This document shows, in pieces, positions 1 through 7,664 of a stretch of DNA of 64,000 bases. Every line of letters starts with the position of its first letter. The first letter of the stretch is position 1. The notes under the pieces were generated by a model. It saw nothing but the letters and a program-made list of their open reading frames with translations. It was not told the origin of the DNA and did not search any database. The stretch is from positions 1 to 64,000 of the forward strand of contig CAIJLX010000051.1 in assembly GCA_903821695.1 (NCBI GenBank), in the 5' to 3' direction. Source of the DNA: an uncultured Alphaproteobacteria bacterium. GTDB taxonomy: Bacteria; Pseudomonadota; Alphaproteobacteria; Rickettsiales; CAIJLX01. The position numbers and the translations under genes were made by a program.

Positions 1-239
1 AATGTTGCGTCACTGTGGGTTACAGCGTATGCCACCACAGTGCTATGATCCAGTTTCCACGGCCGAGAACCCATCGGCCTAGGCGATAAATCACCGCCCG
101 TTTTCTTCGCTAAAGTGATCCAGCGTTGTAGAGTCGTGTGTGCAAGACGAAATATCTTGCAGCCATCATCACGATTACCACCTTTAGACACGTATCCAAC
201 CGCTCGCTCTCTCAAATCTATCGAATATGCTCGTGTCAT
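1..239 (-). CDS. IS630-family transposase, N-terminal part (runs off the window)
   Basis: Reading leftwards from an ATG at 237-239, the frame stays open to base 1 (79 codons plus 2 bases). The translation starts MTRAYSIDLRERAV, continues through TTLQRWITLAKKTGGDLSPRP and ends WKLDHSTVVAYAVTHSDAT at the window edge. This is the N-terminal helix-turn-helix arrangement of IS630/Tc1-type transposases: an AYS-DLR-R-V first helix, a recognition helix before RW, a K-TGDL-PRP linker, then a second HTH beginning K-D. The DDE catalytic domain would lie outside the window. The family call is from recalled family patterns. It is probably an intact or recent IS, because the frame has no stop. Confidence 0.8.
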   Translation of the reverse strand, partial: MTRAYSIDLRERAVGYVSKGGNRDDGCKIFRLAHTTLQRWITLAKKTGGDLSPRPMGSRPWKLDHSTVVAYAVTHSDAT

Positions 240-266
240 AAATGGCAACATAACACATCTAATTAA
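1..266. mobile_element. Right-hand end of an IS630-type insertion sequence
   Basis: The transposase start lies at 239 and, to its right, a receiver-domain reading frame resumes immediately after a stop at 264-266. The IS end must therefore lie roughly between 240 and 285. IS630 elements insert at TA dinucleotides; several TA steps occur here (for example near 251, 264 and 279-281), so the exact end and terminal repeat cannot be fixed without the other end of the element. Confidence 0.6.
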
Positions 267-1097
267 ATTGGGAAATACTATATTACCGCCCAGAACGGCA
301 AAGACGCTTTAATACAACTCTGGCACCACCCGGAAGTGCAGGTGATTATTCTGGACTGGATGATGCCTGTTATGGATGGGATGGATTTTCTTTTCCGGTT
401 ACGGCAGAATCAGCAATTTGATCGCGTTCCGGTTATTTTCCAAACCGCCAGAACGTCACCTGAGCACATCGCCACGGGTCTGGCCGCAGGTGTGTTTTAT
501 TATCTGCAAAAACCCTATGCCTCAAGAATTTTACAAGCTCTGGTTGAAGCTGCGCTACGGGATGCCGCGCAGTGGCAAGCACTGCAATCACATTGTGCCA
601 CACTTTCCAAGAAATCCCATGATTTATGCCGGGCACTGATCCGCATGCGTAATAGCGAGTTTGGCTTTAGAACACCCGCACAGGCGCGGCGAGTGGCTTC
701 GCTGCTGGCTTCCTGCTTCCCTGATCCTTCACAGGTGGTGATTGGCATTCTTGAGCTGATGATGAACGCGGTTGAACATGGCAATCTTGGTTTCAGTTTT
801 AGCGAAAAACGCAAGCTGCTTGAGCAACGTGAGTGGGAGAGAGCAGTACAACACCGGCTCTGCCAAGAAGAATATATGGAAAAAGAAGCCAGTGTGTATG
901 TCACCAAACAAGGCAGAAATATCGAGCTGGTGATTGAGGATCAGGGTGGCGGATTTGACTGGAAACCCTTTCTTTCACTGAATGTTGAACGCGCGGATGC
1001 GCCCAACGGGCGAGGTATTGTACTCGCCAAACAAGATTTTGACGTGATCGAATTTCAGAAAAATGGTAGTCGGGTCGTCTGTCGCAAGACGATTTAG
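267..1097 (+). pseudogene. Response regulator with C-terminal HATPase (anti-sigma-like) domain, 5' part missing
   Basis: The frame opens after TAA 264-266 and encodes the second half of a receiver domain: the helix-strand ITAQNGKDAL, phospho-acceptor strand LDWMMP with the Asp, the IFQTA threonine strand and the YLQKPY lysine. The first strand with the acidic pair (usually DD) is absent and not found upstream in any frame, because the IS630 sequence occupies that place. Counting from GTG 336, an RsbW/SpoIIAB-like ATPase domain follows, with N-box ELMMNAVEHGN (about 140-150), G1 box DQGGGFD (about 202-208) and G2 box GRGIVLA (about 225-231). Intact relatives link a receiver to an ATP-binding anti-sigma-type module. 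GTG 336 could still make a 253-aa protein with a crippled receiver. Confidence 0.75.
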
Positions 1098-1219
1098 TAC
1101 TTTTTGGCCTCTGCGTTTGCTTTGTTTTTCTCTATCTCTATTGCTCTTTCAGTCGCCATTTTTACAATTTTGCTAAGATCAATGCCTGCTGATATTGCCA
1201 CAGATGCAATAATATCCAA
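1094..1219 (-). other. Short open frame, possible gene remnant
   Basis: On the minus strand a TTG at 1219 opens 41 codons ending at TAA 1094-1096, whose stop overlaps the stop of the upstream plus-strand frame. The peptide begins MDIIASVAISAGIDLSKIV and ends in a lysine-rich tail, ANAEAKKY, which has the look of a real amphipathic C terminus. There is no ATG and no clear ribosome site. It may be the 3' remnant of a gene lost during island assembly. The rest of the 1098-1306 gap shows nothing I recognise. Confidence 0.25.
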
Positions 1220-1306
1220 AGGTCGCGGTATTCGACAAATCTTTATTTTTATTTACAACCGGGTTTATTAACATTTTCTTAAGCTATCCGGGCTTATATT
1301 GGGGGC

Positions 1307-2125
1307 ATGAAGAAAAAAGAACATACGCCAGAGGAGGCAATTTCAAAATTTCTAATAATTCACCTAAACGGCGAAGAGCCTCGCCTGCTAGGTTTTTATA
1401 AAACCAAGCAGGAAAAAGAAGATACAAACAGAATACCTCACTGGCTCAATAAAGCACTACCCAAAAAAGACCTGGAGATATTCGGCATCCAATCTTTGAT
1501 CAGAGTCAGAGCAAATACCCAGGAAAGACCTTGTTTGGATTGGGTGAAAATGGAAGTGCATGACGCCAAGACATTCAAAGAGAAATTCCCAAATACAAAA
1601 ATGTTTACAGTCGAGGAACTCTTCCAAACCGCAGAGAAAGCGCGCGGCGAAAACGGCAATACTATTCTAAAATTTGATAAAAGAAAACCGGCAATCGCGG
1701 CAATAGAAGTTTTGCAGACTAATTTTTTCTATCCGGCAGCCCCAAACTTTAATGGGGAGAAAAAGAAAGGTGATCCTTATCAAATTGATGTCTCATTCAT
1801 CGATTTTAGAAAATCTCCCTTCGCGGATTTGGTTTCAAAAATAGATTGGAGACCTTCGCCCCAGAATCTACAATCATTAAGGAAGAAAGCGAGTGTAAAT
1901 GAAACTCCGTCGCCGAGCGAAGAGCGCTGTTTTGCAACACATCCCAAAGAGGATGAAAAGGATTTTGCTAATATGGTGCGTTGGCTGCGTTTGTTAACCG
2001 ACATTGATATTCAAGCTGAGAAGGGGATAATTTCCTATCCACGCGGTAGTTTTTTGGATTTAAGAAAAATTTTCCCCGGTGCAAACATTCCTGATCCTCC
2101 TGCAATACAAAAAACGCTTTTTTAA
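1307..2125 (+). CDS. Hypothetical island protein, 272 aa
   Basis: I do not recognise a family. The protein is soluble, lysine-rich (starts MKKKEHTPEEA), has no signal peptide or membrane segment, and includes several aromatic-proline stretches such as FFYPAAPNF and WRPSP. A GGGGG run 3-7 bases before the ATG may act as ribosome site, and TTATAT about 18 bases upstream could be a -10 box. Base composition is visibly AT-richer than the core genes to the right, in line with the island setting. It lies just before another orphan gene on the same strand (45-base gap). Coding status is supported by the long open frame; function is unknown. Confidence 0.6.
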   Translation: MKKKEHTPEEAISKFLIIHLNGEEPRLLGFYKTKQEKEDTNRIPHWLNKALPKKDLEIFGIQSLIRVRANTQERPCLDWVKMEVHDAKTFKEKFPNTKMFTVEELFQTAEKARGENGNTILKFDKRKPAIAAIEVLQTNFFYPAAPNFNGEKKKGDPYQIDVSFIDFRKSPFADLVSKIDWRPSPQNLQSLRKKASVNETPSPSEERCFATHPKEDEKDFANMVRWLRLLTDIDIQAEKGIISYPRGSFLDLRKIFPGANIPDPPAIQKTLF

Positions 2126-2170
2126 TCCGGTGATAATTCTTTCTTAACAACTTTCTAGTAAGCTTATATT

Positions 2171-3094
2171 ATGAACGATATGCCAACAAAAGACTTGGAT
2201 TCGCGTGCACTGAAAGGAGCTCATTTCACGGAATTAGGTCGGCTGCTTAGAACGCTTTTGGATGCGCTGGAACGTCTGGATGATGCCCCGCGCTTTATCA
2301 AAGATGGTTATTTTGGCAATTACTATCAGGCCCCGTCCTTTAGACGTGGTGACCGTGATTATGGCATCTATCAAGAAGCCGAGGGATTTGATGATTCAGG
2401 TATTCGTGGCTGTGCTCTGATCGCCGATCGTATCCATGGCCCACTCCGACTGTTTGGCCGCCAAGTTGGCGAGCGCTTTGACATTTACAGTGTCCCTGCC
2501 ACAGCAGAATATAAAGCCAAACTAGATTGGTATCTGGAAGCCTATGAAATCATGGTGGAGGTAAGTGGCGATGATTATCGCAAAATTCCGCGTCCATTAA
2601 CACAAGAAGTGCTAGAGAAAATGAGGACACATCCTTCAATGAACGAAGGGAGGATAGAAGTATTAAGCGAAGTAAAACCAAAGTTTTTTGAAGATCTCGA
2701 TCTGTTTTTAGTAAATCTGGAGCAACATTTATGCCAATACCACACCATCCGTTTTAACCTAAACAGTGAGCAGGGCATACTCTTACAAAACTCTGTGCCG
2801 CTTAATTCCGACCCACAGCTAGACTTGTCATATCCTGCACATGCAATGTTTTCGATGCGTTATGTTGGCGAAGCCATGATAGATCGTAACGAAGTCCCGG
2901 AAGCAGTATTTCAATGGCTTAACCGCGCGGTACATCAGGAAAACTCAATCACGGACACCATTAAAAACCTATTTATGCAAATTTTTGAAGCGGGACGAGG
3001 ACAAGGAGTATCAGAGGATGAAATTAAGAGCCAGCTGCCGAAAGTAACTGCAAGAAACATGATGAAAACGATCCACGACCATGTCTCCAATTGA
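2171..3094 (+). CDS. Hypothetical island protein, 307 aa
   Basis: Unrecognised soluble protein without signal peptide or membrane segments. The N-terminal third carries a GYFGNYYQAPSFRRGDRDYG stretch rich in aromatic and charged residues; the C terminus (EDEIKSQLPKVTARNMM) looks helical. The ATG at 2171 follows GCTTATATT with no Shine-Dalgarno sequence, so the message may be leaderless or translated from a later start. The same GCTTATATT nonamer also precedes the gene at 1307, hinting that the two are expressed from similar promoters. It converges on the patatin-like gene with a 33-base gap. Confidence 0.6.
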   Translation: MNDMPTKDLDSRALKGAHFTELGRLLRTLLDALERLDDAPRFIKDGYFGNYYQAPSFRRGDRDYGIYQEAEGFDDSGIRGCALIADRIHGPLRLFGRQVGERFDIYSVPATAEYKAKLDWYLEAYEIMVEVSGDDYRKIPRPLTQEVLEKMRTHPSMNEGRIEVLSEVKPKFFEDLDLFLVNLEQHLCQYHTIRFNLNSEQGILLQNSVPLNSDPQLDLSYPAHAMFSMRYVGEAMIDRNEVPEAVFQWLNRAVHQENSITDTIKNLFMQIFEAGRGQGVSEDEIKSQLPKVTARNMMKTIHDHVSN

Positions 3095-3127
3095 GATTCA
3101 GGAATCGCCATGATTTGTCATACTCCA

Positions 3128-4081
3128 TTAAAGTAGAGATGCCCTCAAAGCGGCTTCGAATTTTCCATAGGAGTCCATACCTCGTGTCCTGAGTACGTTC
3201 AATTTCGAAAGATCGTACTCGAGAAAGTCAGTAGCCATTTCGGGGCGTTCAAACGTTTCGTTGATTCGGACAGTTGGGATATCCTGAAAAAGCAAAGACC
3301 GGAGCTGATCCATGGAATGAGTGTTGATCTCAAGAGTCTTTTGAAGCAATTTGACTGACGTAAGTTGCTGAACCAACCACTTTTTGGGAGATCGGATGGG
3401 ACTCAGCGTCACTGGTGGATACGATCCGACACCAACGCTAACGATGCGGATATCCTGACGCTCCTTCCCAAGTGCTACTAAAGCATCAGTTATCGCGTAA
3501 AGAGCTGGGTTGTTTGCGCAGAAACCGCCATCGATAAGCTCAAACGATGCGCCGCTTCCTGTGGTAACTGTTTTTCTGTTGAAGAACGGATATGCAGAAC
3601 AGGAAGCTTGAACGGCCTCCCCAATTGGAACTCCAAAGCCGGGCAGAAAGGTGCTTTTGCGACCGAATGCTTGATTTACGTTGGCCTTGAAGATCATCGG
3701 CTGCTCGGTGACCCACTTGGTTGAAACAATCCCAATACCAGTTTTTACCTCTTCAAAACTCGCCTTCCCAAACACGTCGACAGACAGATTGGCAAGCGCG
3801 ATCGACTTGCCAGAAGCACTTGATTGCTTCATGATTGCCGGAACATACTTCCGATAGTATTGATGAATTTCTTCAACCGTGTGCCCGAGGGCAATCAACG
3901 CTGCAATGATCGCTCCGGTACTTGTGCCGTAAACAAGGTCAAAGCGTTTGTGCAAAGGGCATTGCAGCAACCCTTCGATCTCGTGCAAGACCCCCAGGGT
4001 ATAGAACCCCTTGGAACCACCGCCGTCGAGCGACAGGATTCGAAACACGCCATCGCTTTTATGTTCTATGTGTGGCGCCAT
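3128..4081 (-). CDS. Patatin-like phospholipase (CapV-like)
   Basis: Patatin-fold Ser/Asp lipid acyl hydrolase of 317 aa when started at ATG 4081. All three signatures are present: oxyanion-hole loop DGGGSKG (residues 19-25), nucleophile elbow GTSTG (52-56, Ser 54), and catalytic DGG (184-186, in LIDGGFCANNP). There is no signal peptide, so it acts in the cytoplasm, probably on inner-membrane phospholipids. I chose 4081 because CGGAAA precedes it; a TTG at 4156 would add 25 residues without homology. Proteins of this type act as CBASS effectors when next to a cyclic-nucleotide synthase, but no such cyclase, E1/E2 or JAB gene is nearby, so here it is a solitary island phospholipase. Confidence 0.85.
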   Translation of the reverse strand: MAPHIEHKSDGVFRILSLDGGGSKGFYTLGVLHEIEGLLQCPLHKRFDLVYGTSTGAIIAALIALGHTVEEIHQYYRKYVPAIMKQSSASGKSIALANLSVDVFGKASFEEVKTGIGIVSTKWVTEQPMIFKANVNQAFGRKSTFLPGFGVPIGEAVQASCSAYPFFNRKTVTTGSGASFELIDGGFCANNPALYAITDALVALGKERQDIRIVSVGVGSYPPVTLSPIRSPKKWLVQQLTSVKLLQKTLEINTHSMDQLRSLLFQDIPTVRINETFERPEMATDFLEYDLSKLNVLRTRGMDSYGKFEAALRASLL

Positions 4082-4290
4082 TTTCCGGTGTGATTTATTG
4101 GGGCGAGCAGTGCGTTGAACGACGGGTAGGGTATACGGAAATTGATCAAATCGCAACCACGCGCCTCATTTTGACTCAATTCAAGCTCCGCTTGAATCAC
4201 CCTTAAGGCTACACTCTGATCTGATCCTGCGCAGCGAAGTTATTGCCTAGCGTCAGCAAATTACTGTCCAGCCGCAATCGATGAAGCCAC

Positions 4291-4327
4291 AAAAAAGGCG
4301 TCGTGGAGGAAATCCCCACGGCGCCTT
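4291..4327 (-). terminator. Rho-independent terminator
   Basis: Read on the minus strand, the stem AAGGCGCCGTGG pairs with CCACGACGCCTT (one mismatch) across a short loop and is followed by a run of T. It lies about 20 bases past the stop of the gene at 4347-4649 and supports that small gene being transcribed leftwards. Confidence 0.75.
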
Positions 4328-4346
4328 AAAGCAAAAAACGTTCCAA

Positions 4347-4649
4347 TCACTCGACAAACTCGATTACTTCCTTGCGACCGGTTTTGATCTCTGTGCCTTC
4401 CAGCCGGATTCCCGGCTTGGACATCATGACAACAATAGCGGCCTGAATTAGCGGACTTTGATCTGGCCACAAATCCAGTGGCTGCCCATTGCGGGTCATC
4501 ACAACCTCTATCCCCCCCTCTGGCAACTGTTCGAGATTAGTGCTTCCCCTCAAGCTGGCAGTAAACAGATACCTAACGAATGTGGTGTCACCTTCCTGTC
4601 TAACAACCTCTACCCCTCTCGTTATGCTCCAGCAAAAAAATCCTACCAT
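4347..4649 (-). CDS. Hypothetical protein, 100 aa
   Basis: Small unrecognised protein. Its support is structural: the ATG at 4649 is preceded at about 8 bases by GGAG, and a strong intrinsic terminator follows the stop. The product begins MVGFFCWSITRGVEVV, then has mixed strand-like segments (TTFVRYLFTASLRG; GGIEVVMTRNG) and an acidic end. No signal peptide or membrane segment is clear. It sits divergent from the iteron-like region. Confidence 0.5.
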   Translation of the reverse strand: MVGFFCWSITRGVEVVRQEGDTTFVRYLFTASLRGSTNLEQLPEGGIEVVMTRNGQPLDLWPDQSPLIQAAIVVMMSKPGIRLEGTEIKTGRKEVIEFVE

Positions 4650-4754
4650 TTTTTTTCTCCAGATCCCGCCATTTCGACCAGACCTCTAGCCGCGCGGCAG
4701 AGGATATCTTAATCGCTCTACAGGCGGAAAATCAGTCTGTACTATGCACATAAA

Positions 4755-4904
4755 ATGTTACGGTTTTATGACGATTCAAAACATTTAGTAGTGTTGATGG
4801 TCGCTGTGGCCATTGGTTATAGCGAACTCCGACTTATTTCATGCCAAGCTACTTTCTTGCCTTTGCCTCAAGAAGCAGAAAGCAGGAAGGTGAGCGTGTG
4901 TTAA
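4755..4904 (+). other. Weak small ORF in the long gap 4650-5160
   Basis: The 510-base gap between 4650 and 5160 holds one short ATG frame of 49 codons with a hydrophobic stretch (LVVLMVAVAIGY) but no ribosome site. I treat it as unproven. The gap is mostly AT-rich, and its recognisable content is the DnaA box, direct repeats and hairpin listed separately. Confidence 0.2.
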
Positions 4905-4934
4905 ATACTTATTGTTAAATTAAGTGTGTTACGC

Positions 4935-4943
4935 TGTGGATAA
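4935..4943 (-). promoter_or_regulatory. Perfect DnaA box
   Basis: TGTGGATAA on the plus strand is the complement of the consensus DnaA box TTATCCACA. It sits 44 bases before the iteron-like repeats, an arrangement typical of iteron plasmid origins. One box alone could be chance. Confidence 0.5.
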
Positions 4944-4986
4944 GTGCAAATAACATACTGAGTTGCATTGCTTATTCAGAAAGGCC

Positions 4987-5079
4987 GGTGTGTAAACTAT
5001 CGAAACTCGGTGTGTAAACCATCGAAGAAAGGTGTGCAAACTGTCGAAACGTTGTCAAAGGTGGGTGAAATATCGAAAG
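4987..5079 (+). repeat. Iteron-like direct repeats, 22-bp period
   Basis: Three adjacent copies start at 4987, 5009 and 5031, each beginning GGTGTGYAAACYRTCGAA and exactly 22 bases apart (two helical turns). A fourth, degenerate copy (GGTGGGTGAAATATCGAA) begins at 5060. Spacing, conservation and the DnaA box upstream match the iteron layout of plasmid replication origins. No recognisable Rep gene follows, so I read it as a vestigial or mobilised origin, or as a multi-site operator. Confidence 0.7.
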
Positions 5080-5102
5080 AACCGACCAGTGGGTTCGTTT
5101 TA

Positions 5103-5125
5103 GAGTCGGGGTATTACCCCGATTC
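5103..5125. other. Short inverted repeat
   Basis: GAGTCGGGG and CCCCGATTC pair with one mismatch around a 5-base loop, between the iterons and the next gene. There is no T-tract, so it may be an operator or part of the origin region rather than a terminator. Confidence 0.45.
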
Positions 5126-5160
5126 TTAATCAATCCAAGAAGAATAAAAAGAAGGGTGAT

Positions 5161-5973
5161 TTGGTCGAACTCATTGCTGGTATGCAGGAAGGCAAGGCGA
5201 TTGCTTGTTCACTTCTTCATTTTTTGAATCCAGATGAAGCAAGGCGAATGGGGCAGCCGCCAGCTCTTATAGCCCAATCAAAAACCATCCCTTCTTTGGC
5301 CACTTTACGTGATAGCGCACACCAGTTTAGCCATCTGCTATTTCCAAAAGATAATGGGATTTGGCGACAGCCGGAAGTTCAACAGGCTATTCGCTACACG
5401 AATTTGTGGCCTTGGGCACGAAAATCATTCATGTCTGAAGATATGTCTGACAAGCTAAGGTCTGCGCATAAAAATACCGCAGACAGAGCCGCAGTTTCTT
5501 ATTTCATAAATAACTTGTCTCATCGCTCTGATGCCGAGAATACTCTCTACGTTCTAGTAACTCACGATGGCCCACTGATCAGTGATTTTGTAAAATTTAT
5601 AACAGGTGTTGAAAAAAGTGAGATAAGGGTGAAAGGAGAAGGCAGAAAAAAACAAATTTTCTGGAATTCAGTCGATAAAGAACAATACGAAGAGCGTGGG
5701 TTGGCTATTCCAGATAAGCTAGCTCACAGCGCTATTTTAACTGGCAAAGAACTCGTCGAGTTTATCCATCGTGAACAAGTAAGGATACAGAAGCATTGCC
5801 ATACGACGCACGAACTTACTCAGGCAATGGAGAGGTTAACGGATGCCGTCGATCTCCTTGAATTGAAAGTTAAAAAAGATATTCAGGCGCATGGCTTAAC
5901 TGAAGGCGGAACATTCGCTAAGAGGATTAGAGACACAGCTGCCCATAGCAAACATATAGGCGAAAGTAGATAA
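5161..5973 (+). CDS. Hypothetical protein next to iterons, 270 aa
   Basis: Unrecognised soluble protein. I place the start at TTG 5161 because AGAAGGG lies 4-10 bases before it; ATG 5182 is the alternative. The C-terminal third (after about residue 190) is strongly helical and charged. I see no helicase, winged-helix Rep or nuclease motif, so its position beside iterons is suggestive only. A 28-codon ATG frame (5975-6061) starts one base after the stop and could be translated by coupling. Confidence 0.55.
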   Translation: MVELIAGMQEGKAIACSLLHFLNPDEARRMGQPPALIAQSKTIPSLATLRDSAHQFSHLLFPKDNGIWRQPEVQQAIRYTNLWPWARKSFMSEDMSDKLRSAHKNTADRAAVSYFINNLSHRSDAENTLYVLVTHDGPLISDFVKFITGVEKSEIRVKGEGRKKQIFWNSVDKEQYEERGLAIPDKLAHSAILTGKELVEFIHREQVRIQKHCHTTHELTQAMERLTDAVDLLELKVKKDIQAHGLTEGGTFAKRIRDTAAHSKHIGESR

Positions 5974-6067
5974 GATGAGAGAATATCTTGGTAGTAACCT
6001 TGATTTACCCAGTATCGCACTCATTCCGAAGAGTCCGTATGACGTTGCGGCATGGGAGTAAAACCAA

Positions 6068-6120
6068 ATAAACACAAATGTTTATATGGCGGTTGACAAT
6101 TAAACTTATGTGTTTATTAT
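6068..6120 (+). promoter_or_regulatory. Sigma70-type promoter with two operator palindromes
   Basis: A perfect -35 box TTGACA (6093-6098) and -10 box TATTAT (6115-6120) are 16 bases apart. Two inverted repeats flank and overlap them: ATAAACA-N4-TGTTTAT at 6068-6085 and a related TAAAC-N6-GTTTA at 6101-6116. Paired operators of the same half-site around one promoter suggest repression by a dimeric regulator, possibly the product of the gene they control at 6198. Confidence 0.65.
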
Positions 6121-6197
6121 CTAGCTACAGAGGTTGCATGTACTCATCACGAGTGAAAGGCCTCAAATCTTGAAAAATCAGTTTGGTAGGAGAAAAA

Positions 6198-6482
6198 ATG
6201 GCTGAAATGAATCCCGTCCATGAGCAACCAATGGATGTAGGATCGGTCTTAATGGAAGTGCTGTTTGAATTGAGGCGCGTAAAGGGCAAGGCGGATGAAC
6301 TTTGGAAGCTACAAGAGGTGGCTGATTATTTGCGCTATCCCAAAACCACCACACAGCAACGGATTATCTGCCAGCCAGATTTTCCAGCTCCTACAAAAAT
6401 TAGAACGGGAAAAGATTCAGAAAGCGGTGGCAAACGCTGGCTCGCTCGTGAAGTTCGTGCCTGGGCCTTAAAACATCGTTAA
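6198..6482 (+). CDS. AlpA/excisionase-like DNA-binding protein
   Basis: Predicted 94-aa winged-helix regulator. The start is ATG 6198 because TAGGAG lies 6 bases ahead; an in-frame TTG at 6183 overlaps that ribosome site. The C-terminal 55 residues have the excisionase/AlpA pattern: WKLQEVADYLRYPKTT (helix-turn-helix), a PDFPAP turn, KRWLAREVRAWA. Such proteins act as prophage or island excisionases and as activators of integrase genes. The convergent integrase ends 37 bases away, so the pair is probably the excision/integration module of this island. The two palindromes upstream suggest autoregulation. Confidence 0.75.
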   Translation: MAEMNPVHEQPMDVGSVLMEVLFELRRVKGKADELWKLQEVADYLRYPKTTTQQRIICQPDFPAPTKIRTGKDSESGGKRWLAREVRAWALKHR

Positions 6483-6519
6483 AAACGAAGTCGCAGATTA
6501 TCCGGGTAGGAATAATCTC

Positions 6520-7509
6520 TCAATCTAACCTGCTCGCAATTTCTGAGGCCGTGGCATTATAATAGATCATCAGGCTGCGTGGGTCTTTGTGGCCAACCAT
6601 CCGCGCCAGATCAAGCACATCTAGTTTCCGTGCCAGCCGTGTAAGTGCTTCGTGGCGGGTGTCGTGAAAGTGCAGGTTATCAATTCCTGTCAGCATCACT
6701 GATCGCCGGAAGATAACCTCCGCGCTTGCTTGTGGAAATGAAAACAAATTACCCTCCGGCGCGGGCTCCATCTTTTCTAGCAATTGTACCGCACGTTTGT
6801 TTAAAGGCACGTTCCGACGTGTTCCGTTTTTTGTATCGTGCAGTGTGAGATAGCGTTCATTAAGAAAAATATCCGGCCATTCTAGATTCCAAATCTCTCC
6901 CTGCCGCATTGCCGTTTCTAGCGCCAGCAGAAACGCCACCGCCAACTGTTGACGTTTGGTACGTATGGGCTCATTTTCTTCATAACCAAGTGCTAGCAGG
7001 ACGCGATCTATTTCTTCTTGGTTGATACGTCGGTCGCGTGGTGGAGATTTTCTTGGTTTATCGACGTCGCGCATTACTTCCTGGCTTATCCACTTCCACT
7101 TTACGCGTGCCACCTTTAATACTGAGCTAATTAGACCAAGTTCACGGCGAACGCTGGCAGGGGAAATTGTTTGTGTTTTTATCCAGCGGGTAATATCTTC
7201 GGGGGTGAGGTCAGAAAGAATGTAATCAGCAATCGATTGACGTAGTAGTTTTTTCAGACGTATTATTTCCCAGCGCTCTCCTTTTTTTGTAGGACATATT
7301 TCTTCTTGATAGCGGCGCATGGCATCACCGACCGTTTTGCCAGTAGCATTAAAGCCTTTCGCGGCAACCCGTTGCTCCAGATTAGCTGACCATGAAATGG
7401 CTTCCAGCTTGGTATTAAAGGTTTCAGATTTATAAAAAGAGTCATCGCCTACCTTCCGGCGAACCTCTGCAATCCATTTCCCTGTTTTCAGTTTAGCAAT
7501 CCGCGCCAT
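6520..7509 (-). CDS. int: Tyrosine recombinase (phage-type integrase)
   Basis: Site-specific recombinase of 329 aa that would integrate and excise the island. Layout: an N-terminal arm-binding region (1-60), a core-binding SAM-like domain (about 60-150) and a catalytic domain (about 165-329). The full catalytic set is visible: Arg 202 in TAMRQGE, Lys 227 in HDTKNG, His 282 and Arg 285 in FHDTRHE, His 307 in VGHKD and Tyr 316/317 in IYYNA. It therefore looks active. The gene points away from the 3' end of tRNA-Thr, which starts 156 bases upstream of its ATG, the classic arrangement for tRNA-targeting elements. Repeats just upstream of its start are probable arm sites. Confidence 0.95.
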   Translation of the reverse strand: MARIAKLKTGKWIAEVRRKVGDDSFYKSETFNTKLEAISWSANLEQRVAAKGFNATGKTVGDAMRRYQEEICPTKKGERWEIIRLKKLLRQSIADYILSDLTPEDITRWIKTQTISPASVRRELGLISSVLKVARVKWKWISQEVMRDVDKPRKSPPRDRRINQEEIDRVLLALGYEENEPIRTKRQQLAVAFLLALETAMRQGEIWNLEWPDIFLNERYLTLHDTKNGTRRNVPLNKRAVQLLEKMEPAPEGNLFSFPQASAEVIFRRSVMLTGIDNLHFHDTRHEALTRLARKLDVLDLARMVGHKDPRSLMIYYNATASEIASRLD

Positions 7510-7515
7510 ATCTCA

Positions 7516-7555
7516 TTCGTAATTTTTCGTAATTGAATTCGTAATTTTTTACGAA
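7516..7555. repeat. Probable integrase arm-type sites
   Basis: TTCGTAATT occurs three times as direct copies at 7516, 7526 and 7538, with an inverted TTACGAA at 7549-7555. The 10 and 12-base spacing puts the copies on one helix face. They lie directly before the integrase ATG and between it and the tRNA target, the position of attachment-site arm sequences, and may also serve as an autoregulatory operator. Confidence 0.6.
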
Positions 7556-7664
7556 TAACTAAACAATACGCAATAGCATGAAAAACAGCAAGACCCTATT
7601 AATGGCTTAAAACCTTGCTTTTAAGCAAAAATAAAGAAAATGAAAATATATGGAAAAAGGGAGC

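Noticed and set aside
115-312. Plus-strand 65-codon frame
   Set aside because: It is antisense to the transposase frame and crosses the IS/regulator junction; the product is low quality.
3128-4081. Complete CBASS system
   Set aside because: Only the phospholipase is present; no nucleotidyltransferase, E1/E2 or JAB motifs in the neighbours.
4987-5079. CRISPR array
   Set aside because: Repeats are contiguous, with no spacers and a 22-base period.
5161-5973. Plasmid Rep protein
   Set aside because: Position fits, but I see no recognisable Rep domain, so I left it as hypothetical.
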